Positions 54,945-64,000 are shown, counted from the first letter of the stretch. The stretch: 64,000 nt of DNA from Klebsiella pneumoniae (GCA_945873095.1 CAMCBU010000004.1:1-64000), one strand, 5' to 3'. A program made the numbers and translations. The notes: generated from the sequence alone by a model not told the origin.

Positions 54945-56491
54945 CAGCGCTGCTGCGAACCGAAGTCTTGGTGATCGGCGCGGGCCTTGCCGGCCTGTCT
55001 CTGGCCCTGCGGCTTGCGCCGCGCCCCTGCATCGTTCTGTCGCCTGCGGCACTCGGTCAGGCAGCCGCGAGCGCATGGGCGCAGGGCGGGATCGCCGCGG
55101 CCGTGGCGCCGACCGATACGCCAGCCGCACACGCCGAGGATACGGTCGCCGCGGGTGTGGGCTTGGTTGATCCCTTGGTCGCGACCACGATCGCAAGCGA
55201 GGGGCCGGAGCGACTACAAGAGTTGATCGATCTTGGCATTCCCTTCGATCGCGACTCGAGCGGCCGCCTGTCCTTGTCACTCGAAGCGGCCCACAGCCAT
55301 GCCCGTGTCGTACGGGTGTCCGGGGACCTCGCCGGTCGCGCCATCATGAATTCTTTGGTCTCGGCCATACGGGCAGCCCCGCATGTCACGGTGCTTGAGG
55401 GGATGCGTGCGGTCGCGCTGCTGTGCGACACGGGCAGAGTTCGCGGCGCGCTCGTGCGCAGCCCGGCAGGTGAAGGCGTCATCGAGGCCGCTGAGACGGT
55501 GCTCGCCTCGGGTGGTGCGGGCGGTTTGTTCGCGGTCACCACCAACCCCATTGAGGCTCGCGCATCCGCGATGGCGCAGGCATTTTGCGCAGGTGCCATC
55601 ATCGCAGACCCAGAGTTCGTCCAGTTTCATCCCACCGCTCTGGCGAGCGGTGGCGATCCGGCACCGCTCGTCACCGAAGCGTTGCGTGGCGAAGGCGCGA
55701 TGCTGGTCGACGCGCATGGGGTCCCGTTCATGTCGCGCTACCATTCGCGAGGCGATCTCGCGCCGCGCGATATCGTCGCTCGAGCCATTCACGCCGAGCG
55801 CACGAAAAACGACGGTGCCTGGCTCGACTGTCGTGACTCCATCGGCCGGCGATTTCCCGAAGCGTTTCCGACGGTGTTCGCCTCCTGTCTGGCCGCAGGC
55901 ATTGACCCGCGCAGCGAACCGATTCCCGTCGCGCCGGCGGCGCACTACCACATGGGCGGGGTCGTCACCGACTTGTGGGGACGAACCAATGTGGCCGGTC
56001 TGTCTGCCTGCGGTGAATGCGCTTCGACCGGCGCTCACGGCGCAAACCGTCTCGCCTCGAACTCCCTGCTGGAATCCGTCGTTTTCGCAACGCGTATCGC
56101 CACTCGATTATTGAGCGCCTCCTTGCCGATTCCGGCGACGATACCCAGCGACTCGCCAGATCTACCGCCACGAGTCGCCACTCGAACCTTGACGGCACTG
56201 CGACATAAAATGTCGTCCGACTGCGGGGTGCTGCGCAACAAGACGGGTTTGACTTCTCTGCTCGACTGGATCGCTTCGCAATCCCCGCTCGGCCCTGCAC
56301 CGAGTGCTCTGTTGGCGGCACGACTCATCGTGACGGCAGCGCTGCATCGGGAGGAGAGTCGCGGCGGTCATTTTCGAGAAGATTTTCCGATGACGAATCC
56401 ACTTGCACAACGCAGTTATCTCGCGCGCGATTCGGCCGATGGCATTCGGATCGAACTTCGCTCCCATTCCGATACCGGAGCTCTGTCATGA
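54941..56491 (+). CDS. nadB: L-aspartate oxidase
   Basis: A 516-residue FAD enzyme that oxidises aspartate to iminoaspartate for NadA. The FAD site is VIGAGLAGLSLALRL near residues 11-25, with ASAWAQGGIAAA, VQFHPTALASGG and the succinate-dehydrogenase-like AAHYHMGGVVTD and NRLASNSLLES. The start is TTG at 54941, overlapping the nadA stop by four bases (TTGA), a rare start that keeps synthesis coupled. Followed with a four-base overlap by nadC. Confidence 0.96.
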   Translation: MTALLRTEVLVIGAGLAGLSLALRLAPRPCIVLSPAALGQAAASAWAQGGIAAAVAPTDTPAAHAEDTVAAGVGLVDPLVATTIASEGPERLQELIDLGIPFDRDSSGRLSLSLEAAHSHARVVRVSGDLAGRAIMNSLVSAIRAAPHVTVLEGMRAVALLCDTGRVRGALVRSPAGEGVIEAAETVLASGGAGGLFAVTTNPIEARASAMAQAFCAGAIIADPEFVQFHPTALASGGDPAPLVTEALRGEGAMLVDAHGVPFMSRYHSRGDLAPRDIVARAIHAERTKNDGAWLDCRDSIGRRFPEAFPTVFASCLAAGIDPRSEPIPVAPAAHYHMGGVVTDLWGRTNVAGLSACGECASTGAHGANRLASNSLLESVVFATRIATRLLSASLPIPATIPSDSPDLPPRVATRTLTALRHKMSSDCGVLRNKTGLTSLLDWIASQSPLGPAPSALLAARLIVTAALHREESRGGHFREDFPMTNPLAQRSYLARDSADGIRIELRSHSDTGALS

Positions 56492-57324
56492 ACACCGACT
56501 TGCTGATCGAACCTTTGGTTCGTCTCGCCTTAATGGAAGACCTCGTCCCGGCCGGCGACATCACCTCCGATGCGGTCGTCACCGCCGAGACTCAAATCGA
56601 GTTGCTGATCCGCAGCCGCGAGCATGGCGTTCTAGCCGGGACCGATGCGGCAAGACTTGCCGTCAAACTGATCGATCGTGACGTCGCTTGTGATTGGCGG
56701 GTTGTCGAAGGCGCCTCGCTGCAACCCGGCGAGATCATCGGCATTCTGCGAGGTAACGCGCGGTCCATTTTGATGGCTGAACGCACCGTGCTGAATTTTC
56801 TGGGTCATTTGTCCGGCATCGCAACGACCACTGCCAGCTATGCCGCCACGATCGCCGACACGCCGACTCGAGTCACCTGCACTCGCAAAACCACGCCCGG
56901 TTTGCGGCTTCTGGAAAAACGCGCCGTGCTGGTCGGCGGCGGCGTCAACCATCGATACTCATTGGGCGATGCCATGCTCATCAAAGATAATCATATCTTT
57001 GCGGCCGGTAGCGTTTCGGCTGCGCTTGAGCGAGCGCATGCAGCCGCCGGTCATATGCGGGTCGTCGAAATCGAAGTGGATACCCTCGAGCAGCTCGCCG
57101 AGGCGCTGCCCTACAAGCCGCACTGCATCCTGCTCGATAACATGTCGCTCGACGATCTGCGTGAGGCCGTGCGCTTGACGGCCCGACAGAGCATTCTCGA
57201 AGCATCCGGCAACGTCACGCTCGACTCGATTCGAGATATCGCAACGACCGGTGTGGATTACATTTCAGTCGGGGCTCTGACGCACCGTCTGCGACGCCTC
57301 GATTTCGGACTGGACGCGAACTGA
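56488..57324 (+). CDS. nadC: Nicotinate-nucleotide pyrophosphorylase (quinolinate phosphoribosyltransferase)
   Basis: A 278-residue enzyme that turns quinolinate and PRPP into nicotinate mononucleotide. Conserved segments are EDLVPAGDITSDAV, LNFLGHLSGIATTT, CTRKTTPGLRLLEKRAV with the PRPP/quinolinate Arg and Lys, GGGVNHRYSLGDAMLIKDNH, and EASGNVTLDSIRDIATTGVD, each typical. The ATGA overlap with nadB completes the operon. The stop is six bases from the convergent DUF4153 gene, with no room for a terminator between them. Confidence 0.96.
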   Translation: MNTDLLIEPLVRLALMEDLVPAGDITSDAVVTAETQIELLIRSREHGVLAGTDAARLAVKLIDRDVACDWRVVEGASLQPGEIIGILRGNARSILMAERTVLNFLGHLSGIATTTASYAATIADTPTRVTCTRKTTPGLRLLEKRAVLVGGGVNHRYSLGDAMLIKDNHIFAAGSVSAALERAHAAAGHMRVVEIEVDTLEQLAEALPYKPHCILLDNMSLDDLREAVRLTARQSILEASGNVTLDSIRDIATTGVDYISVGALTHRLRRLDFGLDAN

Positions 57325-57330
57325 GCGCTC

Positions 57331-58998
57331 TTAGCAACGAGACCACTCACGGTCGCGCTGGCAGAACGCCCGATAATCGCGCAGCCGCTGCGGGTCACCG
57401 CGCAGCGTGCCGGCCCACAGCAGCGCGTCAGCTGACCCATCGCCGTCTAGACCGATGAACACGAGCTGCGGAGACGGCGCGTTACCGCCCGCGTCTAGCA
57501 AGGAAGCCGACTGCGAAAACTCCTCGCGGATGGCCGCCTCGAGTGAGGCGCTGATCGGCGTTTCGGCAGGTATCACTCGCAGTGTCGAGCGCCAGGCCGC
57601 ATAGCGCGCTGGTGTCGCTGCGGGATCTACCTCGGGTGGCGATTTCTTTGACTCGAGCGCCGCAACCAGACGCGCCTCGTCACGCAACGCCGCAGCACTT
57701 GCAGGCTGATCAGCGGAGATCTCGCCTCGGACGATGGCGTTGAGTACGTCGCGACCACGCTCGCTCGAATCGAAGCGCAAAAACTGCAGCGCGCTGGCTC
57801 GCGCCTCGGCACTCGAGGCGGCGAGCGCCCGCTTGAGCTGGCTCGCCACGCTCAAACGCAGCGGGTCGGCAAGCGGGGTCAAGCTGATCAACAGCGTTGC
57901 CAGCAGCATGACCGACACACCAAAATTGACTCGGCTGATGGCCTCAAGCCACGGGCCTGTGCGCAGACTCGCATAGGCATATCCCACGGCATACAGAACT
58001 GCAAAGATGGCCGTGACGAGACCCCAATAGCGAGCCGGCGTGAGCCCCAAATCGGCCAGTCGCACACTCACCGAGTACAGCGCCGTGAGCGCGATCAACA
58101 CCAGCAACGGCGGTACGACGCGCAGCGCCTGCTGTAGCCAGCGACCATAGCCCGGATCCAGATCACCGTCTCGATAAGCAGCGTTGAAGAGCAGCAAGGT
58201 CACCGCGATGAGTGCCAACAGAACGGCGCTGTTGATGACGCGCTCCCCGCTGCCAAGTAACGCCGGCAACTTCGGCAGCAATGCGAGTGAAAAAGCGATG
58301 ACGATGAGACCTGCGAGCGGCAACAGCCACTTCATCAGCCCGAGCAACTGATCGAGCACACCGTCGATGAATCGATCGCTGCTGCCGATGATCTGAGTCG
58401 CCGTGGCAAAGGCCAGCGTCGTGGCGGGATAGACGAACCGCGGATCGCTGAAGAGCGTTTGGAAAAAATCGTTACCCAAGGTCTCGAACAGCGCAGCCCA
58501 TAGCACCAACAACAACCAGAAAGCGCCGGTGAACAAGGCAGACTCGGCGAGTGTCAGATAACTGCGCGAGGCGCTACGAAAAAGTATGCGGTACGGGGTG
58601 CGCCACTCGCCAACTTCCAGACGTGCGCGCAACATCGGTAGGGCGATGATCCAGGACACGGCCCAAGGCAGCAGGAAGCCCGCTAGCCGATCTTCATCGA
58701 GATTGATCTCGCCAACCACCGCGGCGCCGAAAGCCTTGTAACCGGTGAGCACGAGAAACGTCGCCAAAGCCACGCTCGAGACCCACAGCATTCGTTGCTG
58801 GCGGTGTGACCACAAGACCAACAGCGTCAAGGGCAAAAAGACGGCGAGCAGATAGGCGGAGATCAGTTCGCCAGGAGCGCTTGCCGGCCAGGCACCACTG
58901 TCGATGGCTTGATGCAGCCACCACAGCGCCAAGGCTTGCAGCGACGCCAACACGAGTGCCCCCTTCGAGAAGGAATCCGGACCTGACTCTGTCGACAT
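57331..58998 (-). CDS. Polytopic membrane protein, DUF4153-like
   Basis: A 555-residue membrane protein with about a dozen hydrophobic segments in the first 400 residues and a soluble C-terminal domain of about 150 residues, ending in QLVFIGLDGDGSADALL and RAFCQRDREWSRC. It resembles DUF4153, which has no known function. The ATG at 58998 has an AAAGGGGG ribosome site; the longer frame is not needed. It diverges from the flavoprotein gene. Confidence 0.82.
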   Translation of the reverse strand: MSTESGPDSFSKGALVLASLQALALWWLHQAIDSGAWPASAPGELISAYLLAVFLPLTLLVLWSHRQQRMLWVSSVALATFLVLTGYKAFGAAVVGEINLDEDRLAGFLLPWAVSWIIALPMLRARLEVGEWRTPYRILFRSASRSYLTLAESALFTGAFWLLLVLWAALFETLGNDFFQTLFSDPRFVYPATTLAFATATQIIGSSDRFIDGVLDQLLGLMKWLLPLAGLIVIAFSLALLPKLPALLGSGERVINSAVLLALIAVTLLLFNAAYRDGDLDPGYGRWLQQALRVVPPLLVLIALTALYSVSVRLADLGLTPARYWGLVTAIFAVLYAVGYAYASLRTGPWLEAISRVNFGVSVMLLATLLISLTPLADPLRLSVASQLKRALAASSAEARASALQFLRFDSSERGRDVLNAIVRGEISADQPASAAALRDEARLVAALESKKSPPEVDPAATPARYAAWRSTLRVIPAETPISASLEAAIREEFSQSASLLDAGGNAPSPQLVFIGLDGDGSADALLWAGTLRGDPQRLRDYRAFCQRDREWSRC

Positions 58999-59065
58999 GC
59001 AACCCCCTTTTATTGACTGTGTATGACCTAGCAAGCGGCGAACCGTTCGAAATATGAACATTAAA

Positions 59066-59075
59066 TTAACGTTAA
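59066..59075. repeat. Palindrome TTAACGTTAA in a divergent spacer
   Basis: A perfect 10-base palindrome stands in an AT-rich 87-base spacer between the DUF4153 gene and the flavoprotein gene, 10 bases before the latter's GTG. It could be an operator or part of a promoter; the spacer also has the short repeat GTTC/GAAC at 59045-59059. Confidence 0.35.
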
Positions 59076-59085
59076 AATAATCGCT

Positions 59086-60708
59086 GTGATCCGCATAACC
59101 GAGCTACAACTCCCGCTGACCGAAAAAAACCGCGAGAACACGTCGGATGAACTTCGGGCTGCCATCCTCAAGCGCCTCGGTATCGCCGCCTCGTCGTTGA
59201 TCGATTTCCATGTTTTCAAGCGTAGCTACGATGCCCGCAAGAAACATGAAGGCATCCGTTTCGTCTATATCGTCGATGTCACCGCGCAAGACGAAGCCAC
59301 CATCCTGCAACGACACGTCGACGATCCGCACATTCGCTCGGCGCCCGACACTCGCTACCGACCGCCACCGCGCGCGCAACCTCCCCAGCGAGATCGACCC
59401 GTCGTGGTGGGTTTCGGTCCCTGCGGATTGTTCACTGCACTGATCCTCGCGCAGCAGGGCTATCGACCGCTCGTTCTCGAGCGCGGCAAGGATGTTCGGC
59501 GCCGCACTCAAGACACCTGGGGCCTGTGGCGCAAGAGCGTGCTCACGCCCGAGTCCAACGTGCAGTTTGGCGAAGGCGGTGCCGGCTTGTTCTCCGATGG
59601 CAAGCTCTACAGCCAAATCAAAGATCCACGATTTCTCGGTCGCAAGGTGATGCAGGAATTCGTGCGCGCGGGTGCGCCGCCGGAGATTTTGTATGTGAAT
59701 AAGCCGCACATCGGCACCTTCCGCTTGACCGGCGTCGTGTCCGCCATGCGCGCGGAGATCATCGCCTTGGGTGGTGAGGTGCGCTTCGAAAGCAAGGTGA
59801 TCGATATCACCATCGAGGATGGTCAGACTCGTGGTGTGACGCTGGAAACGGGCGAGTTCATCGCAACCCAGCAGGTCGTGCTCGCGCTAGGCCACAGCTC
59901 ACGCGATACCTTCCGCATGCTGCACCGGCGCGGTGTCTTCATGGAGCCGAAACCGTTTGCCATCGGCTTTCGGATCGAACACCCGCAATCCCTGATTGAT
60001 CGGGCGCGCCTCGGTCGATACGCAGGGCACCCCGCACTCGGTGCCGCCGACTACAAACTCGTACATCACGCGAGCAACGGACGCTCGGTTTACAGCTTTT
60101 GCATGTGCCCCGGTGGCACCGTCGTCGCAGCCACCTCGGAGACCGGTCGGGTGGTCACGAACGGCATGAGCCAGTATTCACGCAACGAGCGCAACGCCAA
60201 TGCGGGTATCGTCGTCGGCGTCGACCCCGCGCAGGACTTTCCCGGCGGACCGCTCGCGGGTCTTGAACTTCAGGAGCGTTGGGAATCCACGGCGTTCGAG
60301 CTCGGGGGCCGAACCTACCGTGCCCCCGGCCAGCTCGTTGGTGATTTCATTCGCAACGTGCCCTCGCGAACCCTCGGTGCAATCGAGCCGTCTTACAAAC
60401 CGGGTGTGACCTTGGGCGATCTCAGCCTCGCCCTGCCCTCTTACGCGATTGATGCCATCCGCGAAGCGCTACCGGCCTTTGGCCAGCAGATCGCCGGTTT
60501 CGATCGTGAGGATGCCGTCTTGACCGGCATCGAGAGCCGAACCTCATCGCCGCTACGGATCACGCGTGATGCTCGTAGCCTGCAGAGTCTCAACGTTCGT
60601 GGTTTGTACCCTTGCGGTGAGGGCGCGGGCTACGCGGGCGGGATACTCTCGGCGGGCGTCGATGGCATCAAAGTCGCCGAAGCCGTCATCGCGGAAAGAA
60701 CGACATGA
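59086..60708 (+). CDS. FAD-dependent oxidoreductase (COG2509-type)
   Basis: A 540-residue flavoprotein with an N-terminal helical domain of about 95 residues (ITELQLPLTEKN onward), a Rossmann FAD site VVVGFGPCGLFTALILA near 106-122, and long family segments such as LTPESNVQFGEGGAGLFSDGK, noted as QFGEGGAGLFSDGKL, SRDTFRMLHRRG and the final GLYPCGEGAGYAGGILSAG. COG2509 dehydrogenases have no settled substrate. The start is GTG 59086. The ATGA overlap with the SpoU gene shows co-expression with an RNA methyltransferase. Confidence 0.92.
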   Translation: MIRITELQLPLTEKNRENTSDELRAAILKRLGIAASSLIDFHVFKRSYDARKKHEGIRFVYIVDVTAQDEATILQRHVDDPHIRSAPDTRYRPPPRAQPPQRDRPVVVGFGPCGLFTALILAQQGYRPLVLERGKDVRRRTQDTWGLWRKSVLTPESNVQFGEGGAGLFSDGKLYSQIKDPRFLGRKVMQEFVRAGAPPEILYVNKPHIGTFRLTGVVSAMRAEIIALGGEVRFESKVIDITIEDGQTRGVTLETGEFIATQQVVLALGHSSRDTFRMLHRRGVFMEPKPFAIGFRIEHPQSLIDRARLGRYAGHPALGAADYKLVHHASNGRSVYSFCMCPGGTVVAATSETGRVVTNGMSQYSRNERNANAGIVVGVDPAQDFPGGPLAGLELQERWESTAFELGGRTYRAPGQLVGDFIRNVPSRTLGAIEPSYKPGVTLGDLSLALPSYAIDAIREALPAFGQQIAGFDREDAVLTGIESRTSSPLRITRDARSLQSLNVRGLYPCGEGAGYAGGILSAGVDGIKVAEAVIAERTT

Positions 60709-61433
60709 AATTCGACGAACTCAAAAAGCTTCATCAGAAAAAATACCGAGAGCAGTTCGGTCACTATCTGATCGAAGGCGAACACCTCGTGCTCGAGCTC
60801 ATCAAGGCGGCTGAAATGCGCGCCGACCTTCGCACCAGCACGATTTATATCAGCGAGGATCATGCTCCGATCGAGAGCTCGCTGGCACTCCAAGTGCTCT
60901 CGAGCAAGCAGATGGCGGAACTGACCGAAACCGACTCGCCGCAGGGCATCGTCGCCCTCGTGCCGATCGTGCCGACCACGGCTGCCGTCGATGGTCGAAC
61001 GCGCGAAACGACGATCTGTCTCTATGAAATCCAGGATCCGGGTAATCTCGGGACCATCTTGCGTAGCCTCGCTTGGTTCGGCGGATTTCACTGTCTGCTG
61101 ACAACCAACAGCGTCGATTTGTACAACGGCAAAGTGCTGCGGGCGAGCCTCGGCGCTCACTGGCATGTACCGATCGAGACCGATGTGGATATCGGCTCGC
61201 TACCCGATCGTTTCGCGAAAATCGCTCGCCTCGATATGCAAGGCAAAAGCACGCGGGACGCGAGCTTCCGAGATTTCGACTGCTATCTGTTTGGCAATGA
61301 AGCGCGCGGTTTGCCACGATCGGTCGTCGAAGGGATGCCGACGACGCCGTTCACGATCACCGGCCTGCGCACCATCGAATCTTTGAATCTCGCCGCGGCG
61401 GTCAATGTGTGCGCTTACGAGTTACGCCGTTAA
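60705..61433 (+). CDS. SpoU/TrmH-family RNA 2'-O-methyltransferase
   Basis: A 242-residue SPOUT methyltransferase that probably modifies the ribose of a tRNA or rRNA nucleotide. An N-terminal RNA-binding part (HYLIEGEHLVLELIKA) precedes the three SpoU motifs: EIQDPGNLGTILRSLAWFG, YLFGNEARGLP and TIESLNLAAAVNVCAYEL. It is TrmH/RlmB-like, but the target nucleotide cannot be told. It overlaps the flavoprotein by four bases and meets the convergent MFS gene with a four-base overlap. Confidence 0.92.
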   Translation: MKFDELKKLHQKKYREQFGHYLIEGEHLVLELIKAAEMRADLRTSTIYISEDHAPIESSLALQVLSSKQMAELTETDSPQGIVALVPIVPTTAAVDGRTRETTICLYEIQDPGNLGTILRSLAWFGGFHCLLTTNSVDLYNGKVLRASLGAHWHVPIETDVDIGSLPDRFAKIARLDMQGKSTRDASFRDFDCYLFGNEARGLPRSVVEGMPTTPFTITGLRTIESLNLAAAVNVCAYELRR

Positions 61434-62707
61434 GCCGTACGCCGCCATGTGTAGAGCGACAACAAGCATAGCAACCCGCTGACACAACCCATCACGATGT
61501 AGGGCGCCGAAGGTCTCCACGCGTCGAAGAGTGTCCCACCGACGATCGCCGCAAAGAAAATGCCGAGCGAGCCGCAGAGAGTGAAGACGCCGATCACCGC
61601 GCCGCGACCCCGCTCTGGTGCGACCTGCCCCACCAAAGCCTGCGAGGCCAGAATGCCGCTCATCTCACCGACGCCTAAAAACACAGCGGCGACATACATG
61701 GCTGGTTGAAAGGGATTATCGACGAGGCCGAACCAGACGTAGCTACCACACGCCAACGCGGATGCGATCGTCATAAACAACACGCGATCGACTCGATCGA
61801 TGAAGGTGATGACGATCATGGCCCAAAAAGTCGCGGTGATCTGGATCGCGACAAAGATTCCGCCACCCTTGGATAATGCCTCCGCCGGTGTCATCCCCTG
61901 TTCTTTGCCGACTTGGACCATCCAGAGGAAGAAGAACGCACTGATGATCGACAACGACGCTCGCGAGACGGCAGCCGAGGCGTAGGCCAACCGAACGCGC
62001 GGATCCTTGGCGGCATCGATGCCCACCCGCAGCGTCGCAAGCAGTGGCTCTCGCGCACCGATTTGACCGGGCGACTGTCGCGGCAGCCCCTTCAAAACGA
62101 TCACCATCGGAATCAGACAAATTGCCGCCACACTCCAATAGGCGGCTTGACCGGCTGCGATCGGATCCATTCCTTGACCGAGATAGATTTTCGGTAGTTG
62201 CGCCGCAAGGCCCACGAGCGAAGCCACTCCGAGTCCATTGAGGAAGAAACAAATCCCGACCAACTTGCCGCGCGAGGTTTCCTGCGGATAGTCGGCGATC
62301 ACGGTCGACAACATCGCAGCGATCAAAGACGCCCCGCAGGCGGTGAGGAAGATCATCGCGTACAGCGTCCAGTTGAACTCGGCGAACGGGAACAAGAAAT
62401 AACCCACCGCCAAGATCGCAAACCCCATGCCGTAGATGATCCGTCGGCCGAGACGATCGGACATCGCACCGACGAGGCCCGACAGCAAGAGTGCAGGAAT
62501 TTCGCTGATGACATCCATCGTGCCGCTGACCCGACCTTGGATGTCGTCGGGAATCCCGAGCATCGAATTGAACAAGTAGGGACGAAGGTTACCGACGAGC
62601 GTCAGCAAGCCGATCGAGAAGAACGCCGTGCCCAACAAGGCGTAAAAGTTCGACCGCTGGATACCCGGCGCAAGATCCCAAATGCCGACTCGGATTCCGT
62701 TGCTCAT
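61430..62707 (-). CDS. MFS transporter
   Basis: A 425-residue major facilitator with twelve predicted membrane helices and the MFS loop motif GAMSDRLGRRIIYGMGF between helices 2 and 3. Substrate unknown. The ATG at 62707 (MSNGIRVGIW) is the likely start; a GTG at 62749 is less likely. Its end overlaps the SpoU gene by four bases tail to tail. The channel gene diverges 209 bases upstream. Confidence 0.92.
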   Translation of the reverse strand: MSNGIRVGIWDLAPGIQRSNFYALLGTAFFSIGLLTLVGNLRPYLFNSMLGIPDDIQGRVSGTMDVISEIPALLLSGLVGAMSDRLGRRIIYGMGFAILAVGYFLFPFAEFNWTLYAMIFLTACGASLIAAMLSTVIADYPQETSRGKLVGICFFLNGLGVASLVGLAAQLPKIYLGQGMDPIAAGQAAYWSVAAICLIPMVIVLKGLPRQSPGQIGAREPLLATLRVGIDAAKDPRVRLAYASAAVSRASLSIISAFFFLWMVQVGKEQGMTPAEALSKGGGIFVAIQITATFWAMIVITFIDRVDRVLFMTIASALACGSYVWFGLVDNPFQPAMYVAAVFLGVGEMSGILASQALVGQVAPERGRGAVIGVFTLCGSLGIFFAAIVGGTLFDAWRPSAPYIVMGCVSGLLCLLSLYTWRRTA

Positions 62708-62916
62708 AGCTTCGATCCTACCGATGACCGCGACTCGAGGCCCACGCACACCGCACCCAACGACCGTTATCCGCGCTCTGCAACATCCTTGTGTCGCTTC
62801 TGGCCCCGCAACGTCATCGCATTGACTTTATCCCCGGCTGCTCCAAACATACTTGTAGATCAATAATTGAGCATTCTGCGAAACCTAGACGGAATGCCGC
62901 TTCTCCCGGAGGCCCG
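62708..62916. other. Divergent spacer between MFS and channel genes
   Basis: These 209 bases hold no gene I can support. A TTGACT at 62822-62827 could be a -35 box for the channel gene, but the possible -10 (AAACAT at 17 bases) is poor. A short palindrome TCAATAATTGA lies at 62860-62870. The GGAGG ribosome site of the channel gene is at its right end. Confidence 0.4.
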
Positions 62917-64000
62917 ATGACACTGCTGCAATCTGCCCGATCGGCCGTCTTCACCCATCTGTTCGACGTCGACGGCAACAGCGCCACGGCGCGCCAGTTC
63001 GACAAAGTCGTGACGTGGTTGATCATCGCAAATCTGGTTGCGCTGGCACTGGAACACCTCCCGACGGTGTATGTCACACACGAGGCCGCGTTCGGTACTT
63101 TTGACCGACTCTCGATCTATTTCTTCACCGCCGAATACTTGCTGCGGCTCTTTGCCGCGCCGGCGGATCCGGCCTTCAAAGGGCGGCGGTTTGCCACCTT
63201 ACGGTTCTCGGTAACCCCGTTCGCCTTGATCGATCTGCTCGTGATCGCACCCTACTGGCTACATCTGCTCGGAGTTTTGAACCTCGATCTGCGGATGCTG
63301 CGCGCGCTGCGCTTGCTGCGGCTGCTGAAATTGATGCGCGATTTCGTCCCGGCGGTGAAAGATTTTCGGCGCATGAACGAAGGCCGAACCTTCCGACAAA
63401 AGATCGACGCTTTGATGAATGAAACGCCGACGTCAGGTCGTTTGCATCACCAGCTTGATCTGATCTTCATCTTTTTCATCATCACTAGCGTCATCGCCGT
63501 ATTTTTGGAGACGATTTCATCGATCTACGAACCGCTGCGAGCGGAGTTCTATTGGTTCGATTTGATCGCGATCGCCGTCTTCACCATCGAATTCGTGTTG
63601 CGTATTTACGCAGCTCCGGAACAGTTTCACGGTAAATCAGCGATCGGATCTCGATTCGCATTCCTCAAAAAACCCACCAGCCTCATCGATCTGATCGCGA
63701 TCGCGCCGTTCTATTTACAGTTTTTGATCGCTGTCGACTTGCGCTTCGTTCGAGTTCTGCGGGTGTTGCGAGTCTTAAAGCTCACTCGATACAACTCGGC
63801 GCTCAAAACCTTCGGCATGGTGCTCAATCGGGAGAAGCGCGCTTTCGCTGCGGCTATGTTCATCACCATGCTCATCACGATTCTCTCGGGCGCCATCGTC
63901 TACGAGTTCGAGCATCTTGCTCAACCTGAGAAATTTGACACCATGCCGCGGGCGATGTACTGGGCGGTGATCACCCTAGCCAGCGTCGGTTACGGCGACA
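62917..64000 (+). CDS. Voltage-gated potassium channel with two tandem voltage-sensor domains, 3' end cut by window edge
   Basis: The first 361 codons of a membrane channel. ATG 62917 follows a GGAGG site. Sensor 1: S1 about residues 29-48, S2 63-83 (IYFFTAEYLLRLFAAP), S3 102-119 (LIDLLVIAPYW), S4 123-140 with R or K every third residue (DLRMLRALRLLRLLKLMR). A 38-residue linker follows. Sensor 2: S1 179-200, S2 214-234 (VFTIEFVLRIYAAP), S3 255-272 (LIDLIAIAPFY), S4 274-291 (DLRFVRVLRVLRVLKLTR). Then S5 at about 312-332 and the pore loop ending TLASVGYGD at 353-361, a potassium filter. The frame is unbroken, so VSD-VSD-pore is real and not a frameshift. Downstream S6 and any cytoplasmic domain are outside the window. 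Confidence 0.9.
   Translation, partial: MTLLQSARSAVFTHLFDVDGNSATARQFDKVVTWLIIANLVALALEHLPTVYVTHEAAFGTFDRLSIYFFTAEYLLRLFAAPADPAFKGRRFATLRFSVTPFALIDLLVIAPYWLHLLGVLNLDLRMLRALRLLRLLKLMRDFVPAVKDFRRMNEGRTFRQKIDALMNETPTSGRLHHQLDLIFIFFIITSVIAVFLETISSIYEPLRAEFYWFDLIAIAVFTIEFVLRIYAAPEQFHGKSAIGSRFAFLKKPTSLIDLIAIAPFYLQFLIAVDLRFVRVLRVLRVLKLTRYNSALKTFGMVLNREKRAFAAAMFITMLITILSGAIVYEFEHLAQPEKFDTMPRAMYWAVITLASVGYGD

Noticed and set aside
59066-59075. Palindrome TTAACGTTAA as a firm operator
   Set aside because: Only ten bases in AT-rich DNA, which can arise by chance; kept as a low-confidence feature.

Overview
The window is about 60% G+C and carries some 57 genes with almost no spare DNA; no gene-free stretch exceeds about 260 bases. 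The gene content is that of a free-living Gram-negative gammaproteobacterium: several TonB-dependent receptors, KatG, a nadABC operon, type I AroD, a MetX/CysK pair, and an ECF sigma factor next to a Pkn-type kinase. The family mix recalls the Xanthomonadales/Nevskiales/Steroidobacter side of the class. That placement is inference; no rRNA, tRNA or other marker gene is present. I see no insertion sequences, prophage, CRISPR array or tRNA.

Layout. 1-2034: membrane Ser/Thr kinase (cut by the left edge) and its ECF sigma factor. 2102-6828: glpK, then a tight reverse-strand five-gene operon (sterol-desaturase-like hydroxylase, small helical protein, 2OG-Fe(II) oxygenase, uncharacterised protein, aroD). 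6878-13955: Na+/H+ antiporter-like protein, a MASE1 histidine kinase with a FixJ-like regulator, Dps, NamZ/DUF1343 protein, TauE/SafE permease and an orphan FlaG. 14011-23793: metallo-beta-lactamase fold hydrolase, two-domain DsbA/isomerase-like protein, two Cys-type sulfatases, SDR, long GST, acyl-CoA ligase and AhpD-like protein, which together look like a catabolic locus for sulfate esters or related compounds. 23812-28258: small proteins, TerB/DUF697-like protein, NhaR-type LysR regulator, methyltransferase and DUF1838 protein. 28358-31011: cysteine synthase translationally coupled to a MetX-family acyltransferase, then a beta-carbonic anhydrase.

31081-45741 is one long reverse-strand run. 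It is read from PhoX through a PHP hydrolase, two TonB receptors, a Tat-exported PLP enzyme, a ParA-like ATPase and a GMC oxidoreductase, and ends with an exported KatG that has its own operator-like palindrome. The first five products carry export signals, which suggests an envelope system for scavenging organic phosphorus. 45998-50480 is a coupled operon of two ArnT-like glycosyltransferases, a PAP2 phosphatase and a membrane-anchored Cys-phosphatase, probably for lipid or envelope modification. It meets a TonB receptor/tyrosine-phosphatase operon (50512-53666) tail to tail.

53784-57324 is nadABC. It is followed by a DUF4153 membrane protein, a COG2509-type flavoprotein coupled to a SpoU methyltransferase, an MFS transporter and, at the right edge, a potassium channel gene. 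The channel is the most striking item: the reading frame encodes two complete S1-S4 voltage-sensor domains in tandem, followed by a single S5-P-loop pore.
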